Notes under the pieces: model-generated | Databases searched by the model: none | The model's input: only the letters and a program-made list of their open reading frames with translations | Told to the model about the DNA's origin: nothing | Shown: piece by piece, positions 55,379 to 63,751 of the stretch | How the letters are laid out: every line of letters begins with the position of its first letter | Position numbering within the stretch: position 1 is the stretch's first letter | Assembly: GCF_900142065.1 (NCBI RefSeq) | Contig: NZ_FSRJ01000002.1 | Span: 868,001-932,000, forward strand | Origin: Agromyces cerinus subsp. cerinus | Lineage (GTDB): Bacteria; Actinomycetota; Actinomycetes; Actinomycetales; Microbacteriaceae | Length of the DNA stretch: 64,000 nt | Direction of reading: 5' to 3' | Made by a program: the position numbers and the translations under genes

Positions 55379-57091
55379 GTGATCACCCTCGCCCTCATCG
55401 GTCTCCTCGGAGGCCTCATCACCGGCATCTCGCCCTGCATCCTCCCCGTGCTGCCGGTCATCTTCCTGTCGGGCGGTGCGCAGAGCGCGAGCGGCGCAGC
55501 GGATGCCCCGACCGCCGGGCGCTGGCGTCCGTACCTGGTCATCGCGGGGCTGGTGGTGAGCTTCAGCGTCTTCACGCTCATCGGCTCCCTGTTGCTGGCC
55601 CTGCTCGGGCTGCCGCAGGACGTGCTGCGCTGGGCCGGCATCGTCGTGCTCGTGCTGATCGGCGTCGGGCTCATCGTGCCGCGCTTCGAACAGCTGCTCG
55701 AGAAGCCCTTCTCGTGGATCCCGCGGAGGAACGTCGGCACCGAGCAGGGCGGGTTCCCGCTCGGCCTCGCCCTCGGCGCGGTCTACGTGCCCTGCGCGGG
55801 GCCCGTGCTCGCGGCCATCACGGTCGCCGGCTCGACCGGGCGCATCGGCGTCGAGACGGTCGTGCTGACGGTCTCGTTCGCGGTGGGCGCCGCGCTCCCG
55901 CTCCTCGTCTTCGCCCTCGCGGGGCGCCGCGTCGCCGAGCGGGTGAAGACCTTCCGCACGCATCAGCGCGGCATCCGCATCACCGGTGGTGTCGTGATGA
56001 TCGCGCTCGCCGTGGGGCTCGTCTTCAACCTGCCCCAGTTGCTGCAGCGACTCGTGCCCGACTACACGAGCGCCTTCCAGCAGGAGCTCGCCGATTCGGA
56101 CGAGGTCACGAGGGCACTCGATCTCGGCGGGCTCGTGAACGACGAGAATGCGCAGCTCGACCAGTGCACGAACGGCGCCGTCGAGCTCGAGTCATGCGGC
56201 ACGGCGCCATCGATCACGGGCATCCAGCAGTGGTTCAACACCGATGGCGGAGCACCCGTCGATCTCGCCGACTTCCGCGGACAGGTCGTGCTCATCGATT
56301 TCTGGGCCTACTCGTGCATCAACTGCCAGCGGTCGATCCCGCACGTCGTGGCCTGGGACGAGGCGTACCGCGACGCCGGGCTCGCCGTCGTCGGCATCCA
56401 CTCGCCCGAGTACGCCTTCGAGAAGGAGCCGCGCAACGTCGAGGCGGGCATCTCCGCCTTCGGCATCGACTACCCGGTCGGCCTCGACAACTCGCTCGCG
56501 ACGTGGACGAACTACCGGAACCGCTACTGGCCGGCGCACTACCTGATCGACGCCGAGGGCGTCGTACGCCACATCTCCTTCGGCGAGGGCAACTACGCCG
56601 CGACCGAGGGGCTCATCCGGGAACTGCTGCAGGACGCCGACCCCGCGGTCGACCTGCCGCCGGTCACCGAGCAGGCGGACGACACCCCCGAAGCGGGTTC
56701 CACGACGCCCGAGACCTTCCTCGGCACGACGAAGCAGGTGAACTTCGGCGGCGGCGAACCGTACCGCCGGTCGACGACCGACTTCGCCTTCCCCGAAGAC
56801 CTTCCCGCCGACGCCTTCGCGCTCGACGGCGGCTGGGCGCTCGACACGCAGTCGATCACTCCTGGGGGCGGCAGCGCCCGGGTGCGGCTCGACTTCACCG
56901 CGAGCGAGGTGCGGATGGTGCTCGGCGGCGACGGCACGGTCGTCGTCGACGACGGCCGTGGGCGCCGCGAGATCGCGGTCGGCGGCGTGCCCAGGTCGTA
57001 CGAACTCGTGAAGACGGATGCCGCGGCATCCGGCACCGTCACCGTCACCGTGAGCCCCGGTGTCGACGCCTACTCGTTCACGTTCGGATGA
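55379..57091 (+). CDS. dipZ: DipZ: CcdA-type membrane domain fused to thioredoxin-like domain
   Basis: 570 residues from GTG 55379, with AGCAGGA upstream. The first 240 residues form six CcdA helices with the redox Cys in [11 protein letters not shown] and YVPCAGP. A periplasmic thioredoxin/TlpA-like domain follows (about 275-425; the CxxC is in [12 protein letters not shown]), then a beta-rich C-terminal domain of about 140 residues typical of DipZ. It carries reducing equivalents across the membrane to exported thiols. The SigK-type promoter and fasciclin neighbour repeat the mycobacterial mpt83-dipZ-mpt70 association. Confidence 0.94.
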   Translation: MITLALIGLLGGLITGISPCILPVLPVIFLSGGAQSASGAADAPTAGRWRPYLVIAGLVVSFSVFTLIGSLLLALLGLPQDVLRWAGIVVLVLIGVGLIVPRFEQLLEKPFSWIPRRNVGTEQGGFPLGLALGAVYVPCAGPVLAAITVAGSTGRIGVETVVLTVSFAVGAALPLLVFALAGRRVAERVKTFRTHQRGIRITGGVVMIALAVGLVFNLPQLLQRLVPDYTSAFQQELADSDEVTRALDLGGLVNDENAQLDQCTNGAVELESCGTAPSITGIQQWFNTDGGAPVDLADFRGQVVLIDFWAYSCINCQRSIPHVVAWDEAYRDAGLAVVGIHSPEYAFEKEPRNVEAGISAFGIDYPVGLDNSLATWTNYRNRYWPAHYLIDAEGVVRHISFGEGNYAATEGLIRELLQDADPAVDLPPVTEQADDTPEAGSTTPETFLGTTKQVNFGGGEPYRRSTTDFAFPEDLPADAFALDGGWALDTQSITPGGGSARVRLDFTASEVRMVLGGDGTVVVDDGRGRREIAVGGVPRSYELVKTDAAASGTVTVTVSPGVDAYSFTFG

Positions 57092-57168
57092 ACCGTGTCA
57101 TCGCACCGCACCGAGCGGTCGTCGTGGGCCGCACGACGACCGGCACCTCATCTGGCATGCTGGGGCGC

Positions 57169-57753
57169 GTGGCCGACCGCGACAGTGACCTCACTGCGCC
57201 GGAGCCCGGCCCGACCGCTGAGGAACTGCTCACCAGGGTCGGAACGGGCGACCGGGACGCGTTCGGCGAGCTCTACGACCAGACCTCGGCGCGGGTCTTC
57301 GGACTCGTCCGCAGGCTCGTCGTCGATCCGGCGCAGGCCGAGGAGGTGACGCAGGACGTGTATCTCGAGATCTGGCAGGCGGCCCCGCGGTTCGACGCTG
57401 CTCGCGGCAGCGCCCTCGCATGGATGTTCACGCTCGCCCATCGCCGCTCGGTCGATCGCATCCGGGCCTCCCAGGCCTCGCGCGACCGCGACCTTCGCAT
57501 CGGGGTGCGCGACCTCGAAGTCCCCGTCGACACGGTGGCCGAAGCGGTCGAGATCCGGGTCGAGCACGAGCGGGTGGTCGACGCGCTCGGAGGGCTCAGC
57601 GAACGGCAACGCGAGTGCGTTTCGCTGGCGTACTACGGCGGGCTCACGCAGAGCGAGATCGCAGATCGCCTCGGCGTGCCGCTCGGCACGGTGAAGACCC
57701 GGCTGCGAGACGGCATGATCAGACTGCGAACCGCATTGGGGGTGACGACATGA
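57169..57753 (+). CDS. sigK: ECF sigma factor SigK
   Basis: 194 residues from GTG 57169; CATGCT ends 7 nt upstream, so it should be leaderless. An in-frame ATG at 57088 overlapping the dipZ stop would add 27 residues. Region 2 holds DAFGELYDQTSARVFGLVRRL and AEEVTQDVYLEIWQAAPRFD; region 4 holds LSERQRECVSLAYYGGLTQSEIADRLGVPLGTVKTRLRDGM read in pieces. The family (ECF19, SigK) and the adjacent rskA, dipZ and fasciclin genes identify it. No CCAATC-N16-CCGAAC box is visible upstream, so autoregulation is not supported. Confidence 0.92.
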   Translation: MADRDSDLTAPEPGPTAEELLTRVGTGDRDAFGELYDQTSARVFGLVRRLVVDPAQAEEVTQDVYLEIWQAAPRFDAARGSALAWMFTLAHRRSVDRIRASQASRDRDLRIGVRDLEVPVDTVAEAVEIRVEHERVVDALGGLSERQRECVSLAYYGGLTQSEIADRLGVPLGTVKTRLRDGMIRLRTALGVTT

Positions 57754-58646
57754 GCGAGACGAACGGGCCGCGCGACGAGCGCGACCGGGCCGGCTCCGAC
57801 GAGCCGGAGGCGGACTCACTCGAGGCCCTCCGAGATGCCGTTGCGGCGTACGCCCTCGACGCGGTCGAGGCCGACGAGCGCGCGGCCGTCGAGCGCGCCC
57901 TCGCGGACGACGCCGAGTTGCGCGATGAGGCCGACGGCTTCGCCGAGACGGCGGCGCTGCTCGCCGGTGCGCCCGAGCCCGTCGAGCCGCCACCCGCGCT
58001 CAAGTCCCGGCTCATGGCGCAGCTCGACGGGCTGCCGCAGCAGCTTCCGGATGCCTCGGCGCCCGCCACGCCGGCGGTGTCACCTGCCCAGGTGGAATCG
58101 CCACTCGAGCCGCCTCGCCCCGATCTGGCGCCCGAGCCTGCCGCACCGCGGGCGCCGGGCGAACCCGGCCCGGCCGAGCACGCCGCGCGGCGCCGGTGGT
58201 TCCAGCGTCCGGGAGTGATCATCGCGGCAGCGGCGGCATCCGTCGTGCTCATCGGCGGAGCGATCATCGGCGTCGCATGGACCGGGCCCAATGGCTGGGG
58301 TGCGCAGCGCGAGATGGCGGCGATCGCCGAGGCGCCCGACGTGGAGTCGTCGACGCACGAGATCGAGAGCGGGGGAGCGGTCACGCTCTACTGGTCGGCC
58401 GAGCAGGGCCGCTCGGGCGTCGTCGTCGAGGGGCTGCCCGACGTGGGCGAGTCATCGACGTACGAGCTCTGGTACATCGACGATGCGGGCGCCCAGTCGG
58501 CCGGCACGTTCGACGTGGCCGAGGGCGAGACCTGGCGCGTGCTCGAGGGCGACTTCGCCCCGGGTGTCGCCGTCGGCGTCACCGTCGAACCCGCGGGCGG
58601 TTCACCGCAACCCACGACCGAACCGATCGTCGTCATCCCGACGTAG
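57750..58646 (+). CDS. rskA: Anti-sigma-K factor RskA
   Basis: 298 residues, ATG overlapping the sigK stop (ATGA). N-terminal sigma-binding region (about 20-90; DAVAAYALDAVEADERAAVERALADDAELRDE), a Pro-rich linker, one helix (GVIIAAAAASVVLIGGAIIGVAW, about 150-172) and an extracytoplasmic RskA domain (about 180-290; TYELWYIDDAGAQSAGTFD, VTVEPAGGSPQPT). It should hold SigK at the membrane until regulated proteolysis of the helix releases it. Confidence 0.93.
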   Translation: MSETNGPRDERDRAGSDEPEADSLEALRDAVAAYALDAVEADERAAVERALADDAELRDEADGFAETAALLAGAPEPVEPPPALKSRLMAQLDGLPQQLPDASAPATPAVSPAQVESPLEPPRPDLAPEPAAPRAPGEPGPAEHAARRRWFQRPGVIIAAAAASVVLIGGAIIGVAWTGPNGWGAQREMAAIAEAPDVESSTHEIESGGAVTLYWSAEQGRSGVVVEGLPDVGESSTYELWYIDDAGAQSAGTFDVAEGETWRVLEGDFAPGVAVGVTVEPAGGSPQPTTEPIVVIPT

Positions 58647-58747
58647 TCGACCTGCCACAACGGATGCCGCTGCGCCGTGGCCTCTCGGTTAGGGTCTGAG
58701 TGCCCGCGGCCGAACGGCCGGGCCCACCACACGATGAGGAGTGACGG

Positions 58748-59788
58748 ATGCGCGTCGGCATGTTCCTGAATTACGCGGGAGGCTTCCGAGAGGTCGCCGA
58801 CGAGGTCGTCGAACTCGAGCGCGCGGGCGTCGACCTCATCGCGGTGCCCGAGGCCTACTCGTTCGACGCGGTGAGCCAGCTCGGCTTCCTCGCGGCGCGC
58901 ACCTCGACCATCACGCTGGCCTCCGGCATCCTGCAGCTCTACACGCGCACGCCCACGCTCACGGCGATGACCGCGGCCGGCCTCGACTTCGTCTCCGACG
59001 GCCGGTTCGAGCTCGGCATCGGGGCATCCGGCCCGCAGGTCATCGAGGGATTCCACGGCGTGCCGTACGACGCGCCGCTCGGCCGCACGCGCGAACTCGT
59101 CGACATCTGCCGCATGGTCTGGCGCCGCGAGCCCGTCGTGCACGACGGGCGCCGTTACAAGATCCCGCTGCCCGCCGGCGAGGGCACCGGGCTCGGCAAG
59201 CCGCTGAAGCTCATCAACCACCCCGTGCGCGAGCGCATCCCGATCACGATCGCCTCACTCGGCCTGAAGTCCGTCGAGCAGACCGCCGAGATCGCCGACG
59301 GCTGGCTGCCGATGTTCTTCCACCCCGGGCGCGCCGCCGGCGTCTGGGGCGACGCGCTCGCCGCCGGCACCGCGAAGCGTGCGCCCGAGCTCGCGCCGCT
59401 CGACATCTTCGCGAGCCCCGCCTTCGCGATCACCGACCACCCCGAGCAGGTGCTGCCGCTCGTGAAGCCGCAGCTCGCGCTCTACATCGGTGGCATGGGC
59501 GCCCGCGGCAAGAACTTCTACAACGAGCTCATCTCGAACTACGGATTCGAGGCCGAGGCCGCCCGCATCCAGGACCTCTACCTCGAGGGCCGAAAGGACG
59601 AGGCGATCGCCGCGGTGCCCGACGAGCTCGTGAGCGCGATCTCGCTCATCGGCCCCGCCGGCCACGTCGCCGAGCGGGTCGCCGCGTTCGCCCAGGCGGG
59701 TGTCACGACCCTCGCCGTGACGCCGCTCGCCCGCACGTCGGCCGAGCGCATCGCGCTCATGGCAGGGCTGCGCGCGATCGTCGGCTGA
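58748..59788 (+). CDS. LLM-class (F420-type) flavin-dependent oxidoreductase
   Basis: 346 residues with a luciferase-like TIM barrel: AVPEAYSFDAVSQLGFLAARTSTITLASGI in pieces, FELGIGASGPQVIEGFHGVPYD (cofactor loop) and a C-terminal LISLIGPAGHVAERVAAFAQAGVTTLAV-like segment. ATGAGGAGTGACGG precedes the ATG. F420 use is inferred from the subfamily and the actinobacterial host. Substrate unknown. Confidence 0.88.
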   Translation: MRVGMFLNYAGGFREVADEVVELERAGVDLIAVPEAYSFDAVSQLGFLAARTSTITLASGILQLYTRTPTLTAMTAAGLDFVSDGRFELGIGASGPQVIEGFHGVPYDAPLGRTRELVDICRMVWRREPVVHDGRRYKIPLPAGEGTGLGKPLKLINHPVRERIPITIASLGLKSVEQTAEIADGWLPMFFHPGRAAGVWGDALAAGTAKRAPELAPLDIFASPAFAITDHPEQVLPLVKPQLALYIGGMGARGKNFYNELISNYGFEAEAARIQDLYLEGRKDEAIAAVPDELVSAISLIGPAGHVAERVAAFAQAGVTTLAVTPLARTSAERIALMAGLRAIVG

Positions 59789-59796
59789 CACGCGCC

Positions 59797-59836
59797 GCGG
59801 CATCCGCTCACCGATGGAACGGCGGGCGGATGCCGC
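59797..59836. terminator. Hairpin after the LLM oxidoreductase gene
   Basis: GCGGCATCCGC (59797-59807) pairs with GCGGATGCCGC (59826-59836) around an 18-nt loop. Confidence 0.6.
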
Positions 59837-59955
59837 CTCGGGAAACAATCCCGGTGAAGTCGCGCCTGCCTCTGGTGCAGGTGCCGGGTACGGGGCTACC
59901 GTGAGATCGTGCCCGCGAGGATGCGGACGCAAGGGACACCTGGGGAGGAGCCGCC

Positions 59956-60138
59956 ATGGCGGGAACGTTCGAGCTCTACGAGGATGCGAGCGGGCAGTTC
60001 AGGTTCCGACTGAAGACCGGCAACGGTCAGACGATCGCGGCATCCGAGGCCTACACGACGAAGGCGGCCGCGAAGAACGGCATCGAGTCGGTGCGCTCCA
60101 ACGCCCCCGACGCACCCATCGTCGACCAGACCGAGTAG
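59956..60138 (+). CDS. DUF1508 (YegP-like) small protein
   Basis: 60 residues with the family pattern FELYEDASGQFRFRLKTGNGQTIAASEAYTTKA in two parts and NGIESVRSNAPDAPI. GGGGAGGAGCC precedes the ATG. The fold is a small alpha-beta unit often found as a tandem pair; here there is a single copy. Function is unknown. Confidence 0.88.
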   Translation: MAGTFELYEDASGQFRFRLKTGNGQTIAASEAYTTKAAAKNGIESVRSNAPDAPIVDQTE

Positions 60139-60259
60139 ATCGAGCGCCCGCCGAGGCGGTGCCCGGGAACGGGCTCGATGCGGCGCGCCGGACGCCGCTT
60201 CGCATTCCGGTCGTTGGGAACGAGGCATCGTCGCGTGACGATGCCGCCGCACCGATCGG

Positions 60260-60580
60260 TGCCCCCACAGGGACTCGAACCCTGGACCCACGGATTAACC
60301 TGCTGCACTAGGTTTCCCTAGCCACCGTCACCGGCTTGCAGTCTGGACTATATCTTCACCTTCGGCCGAGCCGGTCAGGTGCGCCGCGTGTAGTCTCTGA
60401 GGTTCCCTTGCGGTTACCTGCTGATTGCCCAATCCCTCGGATTGTCACTGCCCTTGCGGGCGAGTACCTCGGGCTCTCAGGGTGTTCCAGCATATAGCGG
60501 CGGTCATCCAGCGTATTTCGACGCTGGCGCTCCTATTTTTTGTTGAAGTCCGTTGCTCTAACCAACTGAGCTATGGGGGC
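60260..60580 (-). tRNA. tRNA-Lys(UUU) interrupted by a group I intron
   Basis: Exon 1 runs from 60580 down to 60546 and exon 2 from 60298 down to 60260. Joined, they give 74 nt: acceptor GCCCCCA/TGGGGGC, D arm GCTC-AGTTGGTTA-GAGC, anticodon stem ACGGA/TCCGT with loop CTTTTAA (anticodon TTT), variable GGGTC, T arm CAGGG-TTCGAGT-CCCTG, discriminator A. The full CCA end is not encoded. The break lies between anticodon positions 34 and 35, the same place as in cyanobacterial tRNA-Leu(UAA) introns. Without splicing this tRNA would be inactive. No other tRNA is in the window. Confidence 0.88.
60299..60545 (-). ncRNA. Group I self-splicing intron (247 nt) in tRNA-Lys
   Basis: Minus-strand landmarks in order: P1 pairing of exon/intron CUUC with GGAG, with a U-G wobble at the splice site; P2 CCAGCGT/ACGCTGG; P3 CGCCGC pairing with GCGGCG; an R-like element CTCAGAGACTACACGCGGC; P8 CACCT/AGGTG; the S-like element GTGAAGATATAGTCC, where P7 pairs GACTA with TAGTC; P9 CTGCA/TGCAG enclosing CTAGG-GAAA-CCTAG; and a terminal G before the 3' exon. 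These are hallmarks of IC3-type tRNA introns such as that of Azoarcus tRNA-Ile. No reading frame is inside it. Confidence 0.88.
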
Positions 60581-60652
60581 GGAGACAGCCTAACAGGCCG
60601 ATTCCGACGGCGGCTTCGGTGGCGTGTCGGGAGGTGCGGCTACCGTGCCGAC

Positions 60653-61189
60653 GTGAAGGAATGCTGCATGTGCCGGCGAAACCTGCCGCGGTCCGAGTTC
60701 AACGTCAGGTCCGCGTCGCCCGACGGTGTTCAGAACGTCTGCCGCGACTGCAACCGGGCACAGGCGCGTGCATATTATGCGCGGAATCGCGATGCACACG
60801 TTCGCGTCGTCATGGTGCGCAGGGCAGAGCAACGGAGAGTGGCGATCGAGGCGGTCGGCGCGTATCTCCTTGAGCACCCGTGCGTCGATTGCGGAACGGC
60901 AGACGTGCGCGTGCTGGACTTCGACCATCGCGTCGGGAGCGGCAAGCAGGCCGAAGTGATGCGGTTGGTACAGAACGGCTATTCCGTCGCCCGCGTCATG
61001 GCGGAGATCGCGAGATGCGACGTGCGGTGTCGCAACTGCCATGCGAAGGTGACCTACGAACGCATGGGCGAGAACTGGCGGACCGCCCTCATGCGGCGTG
61101 CGGCCGGCGACGATCGATCGGCTTCCGAGCCTCCGCCGAAACCGAAGAATGGGCCGCGCTCGAGCGCGACCCATCCTTCGTTCAGCTGA
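60653..61189 (+). CDS. HNH endonuclease-like zinc protein next to the intron-bearing tRNA
   Basis: 178 residues from GTG 60653; TACCGT ends 6 nt upstream, so leaderless. N-terminal zinc knuckle: CCMCRRNLPRSEF and VCRDCNRAQARAYYARNRD, the layout of small phage and homing HNH nucleases. The HNH core is CVDCGTADVRVLDFDHRVG then RCRNCHAKVTYER. It lacks a recombinase or portal neighbour. It is divergent from the tRNA, 73 nt from the tRNA 5' end. A homing role for the group I intron is possible but unproven. Its codon use has fewer GC-ending codons than its neighbours in places. Confidence 0.75.
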   Translation: MKECCMCRRNLPRSEFNVRSASPDGVQNVCRDCNRAQARAYYARNRDAHVRVVMVRRAEQRRVAIEAVGAYLLEHPCVDCGTADVRVLDFDHRVGSGKQAEVMRLVQNGYSVARVMAEIARCDVRCRNCHAKVTYERMGENWRTALMRRAAGDDRSASEPPPKPKNGPRSSATHPSFS

Positions 61190-62305
61190 TCATTTCTTGG
61201 CGTGCGCCCCGCCCTTCAGCGGAACGACGGTCAGCTTGGCATCACCCAGCGAGTCCGTCGTCACGTAGAGCGTCTCGGCACGAACCGAGACCGCCGACGG
61301 CATCGAGACCTCGATGACGGAGGTCGCCGCGCTCGCTCCCGGGGCCACGACTGCGACCTGTCCGGCGCCCATCGGGCCGCCGAAGAGCTCGGCGACGTAG
61401 AGCGTCCCGTTCGGAGCGACGGCGATGCCGGTCGCGCCGCCGAAGCCGGTCGCGACGAGGTTCGTCTCACCGGTGCCGGGGTCGATCGAGTACACGACGC
61501 CGCGCGGGCCGAGCGCCGGGTCCTCCGAGCCGCCGGGCAGGCTCGTCACGTACAGCAGTCCGTCAGGTCCCATCTCGACGTCGGTCGGCACGGGTTCGGC
61601 GCGGTAGCCGTGACCAAAGACGCAGGCCGGCCACGGGGCCTCGCCGATGTTCTCCGCCGTGATGGTCACCGGCGCCGCTGGAGGCAGCACCGCGACCGTC
61701 GAGATGACGCCCTCTGCGTCGACCTTCAGCACGGCGTTCGCGCCGGCGTCGGCGATGTACACGTCACCGCCGACCGCGGTCGCACCGTACGCGTGCGTGT
61801 CGACGATGCCCGCATAATTCGGCATGCCGAGCGGCGGGAACGGCGGGAACGGTACGAACTCGGCCTCGCATTCGGCGCTGAGGTCGCTGAATCCGTAGGT
61901 GTTGACCGCATCCGGGTTCTCGGTCGACTCGTACGCGGCGAGGTCGGCGACCTGGGTCTCGACGCCGTTGGACATCGACTTCAGCCACGCACTCGTGTGA
62001 TCGCCGTTCGTCGTCACGTAGTACACGGTGCTGCCGTCGACGGCTGGTGCGCTGACCTCGTCGCCCTGAGTGGCCACGAGCGGCGTCGACTGGCCCTTCT
62101 TGTCGACGAGCGAGAGCACGCCGATGAAGTTCTGCGAGACGTAGGCCCGGCCGGACGCGTCGATTGCGAGGCCGAGCGGGCTCACGAGCCCCTCTGCTCG
62201 TGTGGAGGGAGTGCCGCTGGGTTGCGCGGCGATCGCCGGTGTCGCGATGGCGAGCGTGACGGCGGCCGCCATGGCGACGCCGATGAGTGGAATACGGGTG
62301 TGCAT
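61190..62305 (-). CDS. Secreted beta-propeller protein, ScyD/ScyE family
   Basis: 371 residues from ATG 62305 with GAGGAGATC upstream. Cleavable Sec signal (IPLIGVAMAAAVTLAIATPAIAA). The rest has NHL-like repeats: GLVSPLGLAIDASGRAYVSQ, VPTDVEMGPDGLLYVTSLPGG, GIAVAPNGTLYVAELFGG. Actinobacterial ScyD/ScyE-family proteins of this kind have no known enzyme activity; the cyanobacterial namesakes belong to scytonemin biosynthesis. Convergent with the HNH gene without a gap. Confidence 0.85.
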   Translation of the reverse strand: MHTRIPLIGVAMAAAVTLAIATPAIAAQPSGTPSTRAEGLVSPLGLAIDASGRAYVSQNFIGVLSLVDKKGQSTPLVATQGDEVSAPAVDGSTVYYVTTNGDHTSAWLKSMSNGVETQVADLAAYESTENPDAVNTYGFSDLSAECEAEFVPFPPFPPLGMPNYAGIVDTHAYGATAVGGDVYIADAGANAVLKVDAEGVISTVAVLPPAAPVTITAENIGEAPWPACVFGHGYRAEPVPTDVEMGPDGLLYVTSLPGGSEDPALGPRGVVYSIDPGTGETNLVATGFGGATGIAVAPNGTLYVAELFGGPMGAGQVAVVAPGASAATSVIEVSMPSAVSVRAETLYVTTDSLGDAKLTVVPLKGGAHAKK

Positions 62306-62456
62306 GAACGATCTCCTCGGGATGGAGCGGTCCGAGGGTATGCCGGACGGCGTTCCCCCGGTGGCGCCGTCTCCGGCAACCGGTGTCAGAGTATTCCTCG
62401 GTTCTGTGGGCGTCGAGGTTGCGACTCCACCCAGAACAGGGGGCACCCCTCCGCTT

Positions 62457-63620
62457 CTACGGCTCCTGGTCGACAGCGCGCCACTCCACGTACGCCGCCA
62501 CGGCGAGCCCGAGCATCGGTCCCCAGAACCAGAACGGCAGCACGAGGTTCACCAGCAGGGCGTCGGCCGGCGCGTCGACCGGGCCGACGGTCGTCAGCAG
62601 CATCGGCACGGCGGCGATGCAGAGGATGCCGGCTGCGACGAAGCCGGGCACGGCGGCCAGGCCGACCGGCACGGGCCGTCCGCCGACGCGCGGCATCCAG
62701 TTCGGGAAGACCCGGCCCCACGGCAGGATCAAGCCCAGCGTGAGCAGGCTGGCGGCGGCTCCGCCGGCGCCGATCACGAGACCGGTGGCGAGTGTCGCCG
62801 GTTCGAGGTGCTCGCCGCTCGGCCCGAAGAGCGGCCATGGCGTCAGCCAGCTCGCCCGTGCAATGGCGTAGGGCAGCGGCCCGATCGCGGCGAGCACGGT
62901 GAGGGCCCGGCGGTGCCGCACGAGCCACGCTGCCACGCGACCCGTGCCCGCCGAACGGAGCGCCATGATCGCCGTCGCAGCCCAGACGAGTGCGGAGATC
63001 AGCCCGAGCCCCACGACCGCGAAGCCCGGGAGCCCGGCGGCGAGTGCGCCCCCGACTCCGACGGCGAAGCCCGCGAGTCCGCCGAACGTCAGGCCGGCCC
63101 ACCAGACGGATGCCGCGACCAGCAGGAGCAGGCCGGCCAGCAGTGCCGCGCCGAGCCGCGGTGCCCGCACGAGGGCGACCGCGATCGTGACGAGGCCGGC
63201 GACCACCGCGACGGCGCCGAAGAGGTATCCCGTGATGGCGATGCCCGACATGCTGCCGAACGTGAAGGCGAACGCGACGGCGAGGGCCGCTGCGCCGGCG
63301 CCCGCGGCGATCGACGGCTGTCGTGACCCGCGACGACGGGCGGCGAGCACCGTGCCGAGCGCGATGCCCGCTGCGCCGATGGCGAGAGAGAGGATCGCCG
63401 CTGCCGTCGGGTCGAGCAGCAGAGTCGCGAGGCTCGGCGCGGCGGGGCGGGTGAACGGGCTGATCGCCGGCTCCACGAGCCAGACGATCGAGAGTCCGGC
63501 GACGATCGCGGAGGCGACGAGCGCCGTGAGGGCGAGGGGCCGGACGTGTTCCGCAGCGCGGCGACGGGGTGCGTCCGGTCGACTCGGATTGGCGCGGGCG
63601 ACCGGGTCGGTGGTGGTCAC
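62457..63620 (-). CDS. Polytopic membrane protein of unknown function
   Basis: 387 residues from GTG 63620 with AGAGGAGC upstream. About ten hydrophobic segments span the whole protein, including ALTALVASAIVAGLSIVWL and LGAALLAGLLLLVAASVWWAGL, and it ends FWGPMLGLAVAAYVEWRAVDQEP. The size and aromatic interfacial motifs resemble actinobacterial proteins found next to two-component genes, but no family is recognised. It is divergent from the partial gene at the right edge. Confidence 0.65.
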   Translation of the reverse strand: MTTTDPVARANPSRPDAPRRRAAEHVRPLALTALVASAIVAGLSIVWLVEPAISPFTRPAAPSLATLLLDPTAAAILSLAIGAAGIALGTVLAARRRGSRQPSIAAGAGAAALAVAFAFTFGSMSGIAITGYLFGAVAVVAGLVTIAVALVRAPRLGAALLAGLLLLVAASVWWAGLTFGGLAGFAVGVGGALAAGLPGFAVVGLGLISALVWAATAIMALRSAGTGRVAAWLVRHRRALTVLAAIGPLPYAIARASWLTPWPLFGPSGEHLEPATLATGLVIGAGGAAASLLTLGLILPWGRVFPNWMPRVGGRPVPVGLAAVPGFVAAGILCIAAVPMLLTTVGPVDAPADALLVNLVLPFWFWGPMLGLAVAAYVEWRAVDQEP

Positions 63621-63751
63621 GATGCAGCTCCTCTGGATCGGTGTTCGGCCGCTCGGTGCGACCACGGTCAGCGTGCCAGCGTGGTGGATCGTGCGCCTCA
63701 CCCCGACGGGTGAGGCGTGCGTCGGAAGGCGCGGGTAGCGTGATCGTCGAC

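Noticed and set aside
60260..60580. Reading of the interrupted tRNA as tRNA-Asn(GUU)
   Set aside because: This needs a 5' exon ending two bases earlier and a 3' exon beginning with the terminal intron G, which loses the U-G splice-site pair and the terminal guanosine. The acceptor stem also fits Lys better.
60653..61189. Prophage or integrative element anchored at the tRNA
   Set aside because: The HNH gene is alone; there is no integrase, no duplicated tRNA 3' end and normal chromosomal genes resume on both sides.
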